Assembly: GCA_027443745.1 (NCBI GenBank)
Contig: DAIAZB010000516.1
Span: 1 to 6,510 of the forward strand
Length of the DNA: 6,510 nucleotides
Reading direction: 5' to 3'
Source of the DNA: Thiomonas sp.
GTDB lineage: Bacteria; Pseudomonadota; Gammaproteobacteria; Burkholderiales; Burkholderiaceae
Shown here: positions 6,387 to 6,510 of the stretch, one piece after another
How positions within the stretch are numbered: the stretch's first letter is position 1
Layout of the letters: each line of letters opens with the position of its first letter
Translations under genes and position numbers: made by a program
Notes under the pieces: model-generated
Told to the model about the DNA's origin: nothing
Databases searched by the model: none
The model's input: the letters and a program-made list of their open reading frames with translations, nothing else

Positions 6387-6510
6387 ATGCCCAGGCGGGC
6401 GCGGATGTACCAGGGCTACGTCACGGGCTGGCCCTATGACGACGTCGGCTGGAAGTGGAGCGAGGAGTGGAAGTGGGATGACAAGTGGTTCGATGCTTTC
6501 GTGAGCGAGC
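6387..6510 (+). CDS. Unrecognised tryptophan-rich reading frame, N-terminal part (runs off window)
   Basis: I do not recognise this frame. From ATG 6387 it reads 41 codons to the window edge without a stop, with 6 tryptophans, and contains GWKWSEEWKWDDKWFDAF. Two WKW-plus-acidic units come from TGGAAGTGG repeated at 6450-6458 and 6468-6476. Third-position GC is about 90% in this sample, which favours real coding, although Trp and Met codons inflate it. ATG 6405 (MYQGYVTGWPYDD...) is an alternative start with AGGCGGG (6392-6398) upstream. The frame is also open back to GTG 6246, but that stretch is Arg/Pro-rich and looks non-coding. It follows the GMC gene on the same strand by about 170 bp, so it may be a new transcription unit. 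Family and function cannot be assigned from this piece. Confidence 0.35.
   Translation, partial: MPRRARMYQGYVTGWPYDDVGWKWSEEWKWDDKWFDAFVSE

Overview
The window is high-GC bacterial DNA with every credible gene on the + strand. It reads as part of a catabolic (accessory metabolism) cluster from a proteobacterium. An outer-membrane FadL-type channel shows the cell is Gram-negative. The phthalate-dioxygenase-style Rieske/reductase pair, the LysR-type regulator fragment and the codon usage fit Burkholderiales or a relative, but the genus is inferred and not shown.

Layout. Positions 3-287 are the C-terminal end of a Rieske non-haem iron oxygenase large subunit, cut by the window edge. Positions 306-1391 encode its likely electron-transfer partner, a single-chain flavin/NAD(P)H/[2Fe-2S] reductase. 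After a 40-bp gap holding a stem-loop and a strong ribosome binding site comes a FadL/TodX-like outer-membrane channel with a signal peptide (1432-2616). Positions 2660-2932 encode a 90-residue protein that is only the DNA-binding half of a LysR-type regulator. A 149-bp gap follows; it contains a perfect 11-bp inverted repeat whose right arm includes the ribosome binding site of the next gene. Then come an aldehyde dehydrogenase (3082-4593) and, 13 bp later, a GMC-family flavin alcohol dehydrogenase (4607-6214). The last ~300 bp hold GC-rich inverted repeats and the start of an unrecognised, tryptophan-rich reading frame that runs off the window.

How the genes may work together (inference). 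The channel would admit a hydrophobic or aromatic substrate. The Rieske oxygenase and reductase would hydroxylate or demethylate it. The GMC enzyme would oxidise an alcohol to an aldehyde, and the aldehyde dehydrogenase would take that to an acid. Monooxygenase + reductase + alcohol dehydrogenase + aldehyde dehydrogenase + outer-membrane transporter + LysR resembles the organisation of the p-toluenesulfonate (tsa) methyl-oxidation genes, but with a GMC enzyme in the alcohol dehydrogenase role. The substrate cannot be read from the sequence.

I see no CRISPR array, tRNA, rRNA, insertion sequence or phage gene. The points most worth a second look are the dyad over the aldehyde dehydrogenase ribosome binding site, the effector-less LysR protein inside the gene row, and a drop in third-position GC in the first two genes relative to the rest.
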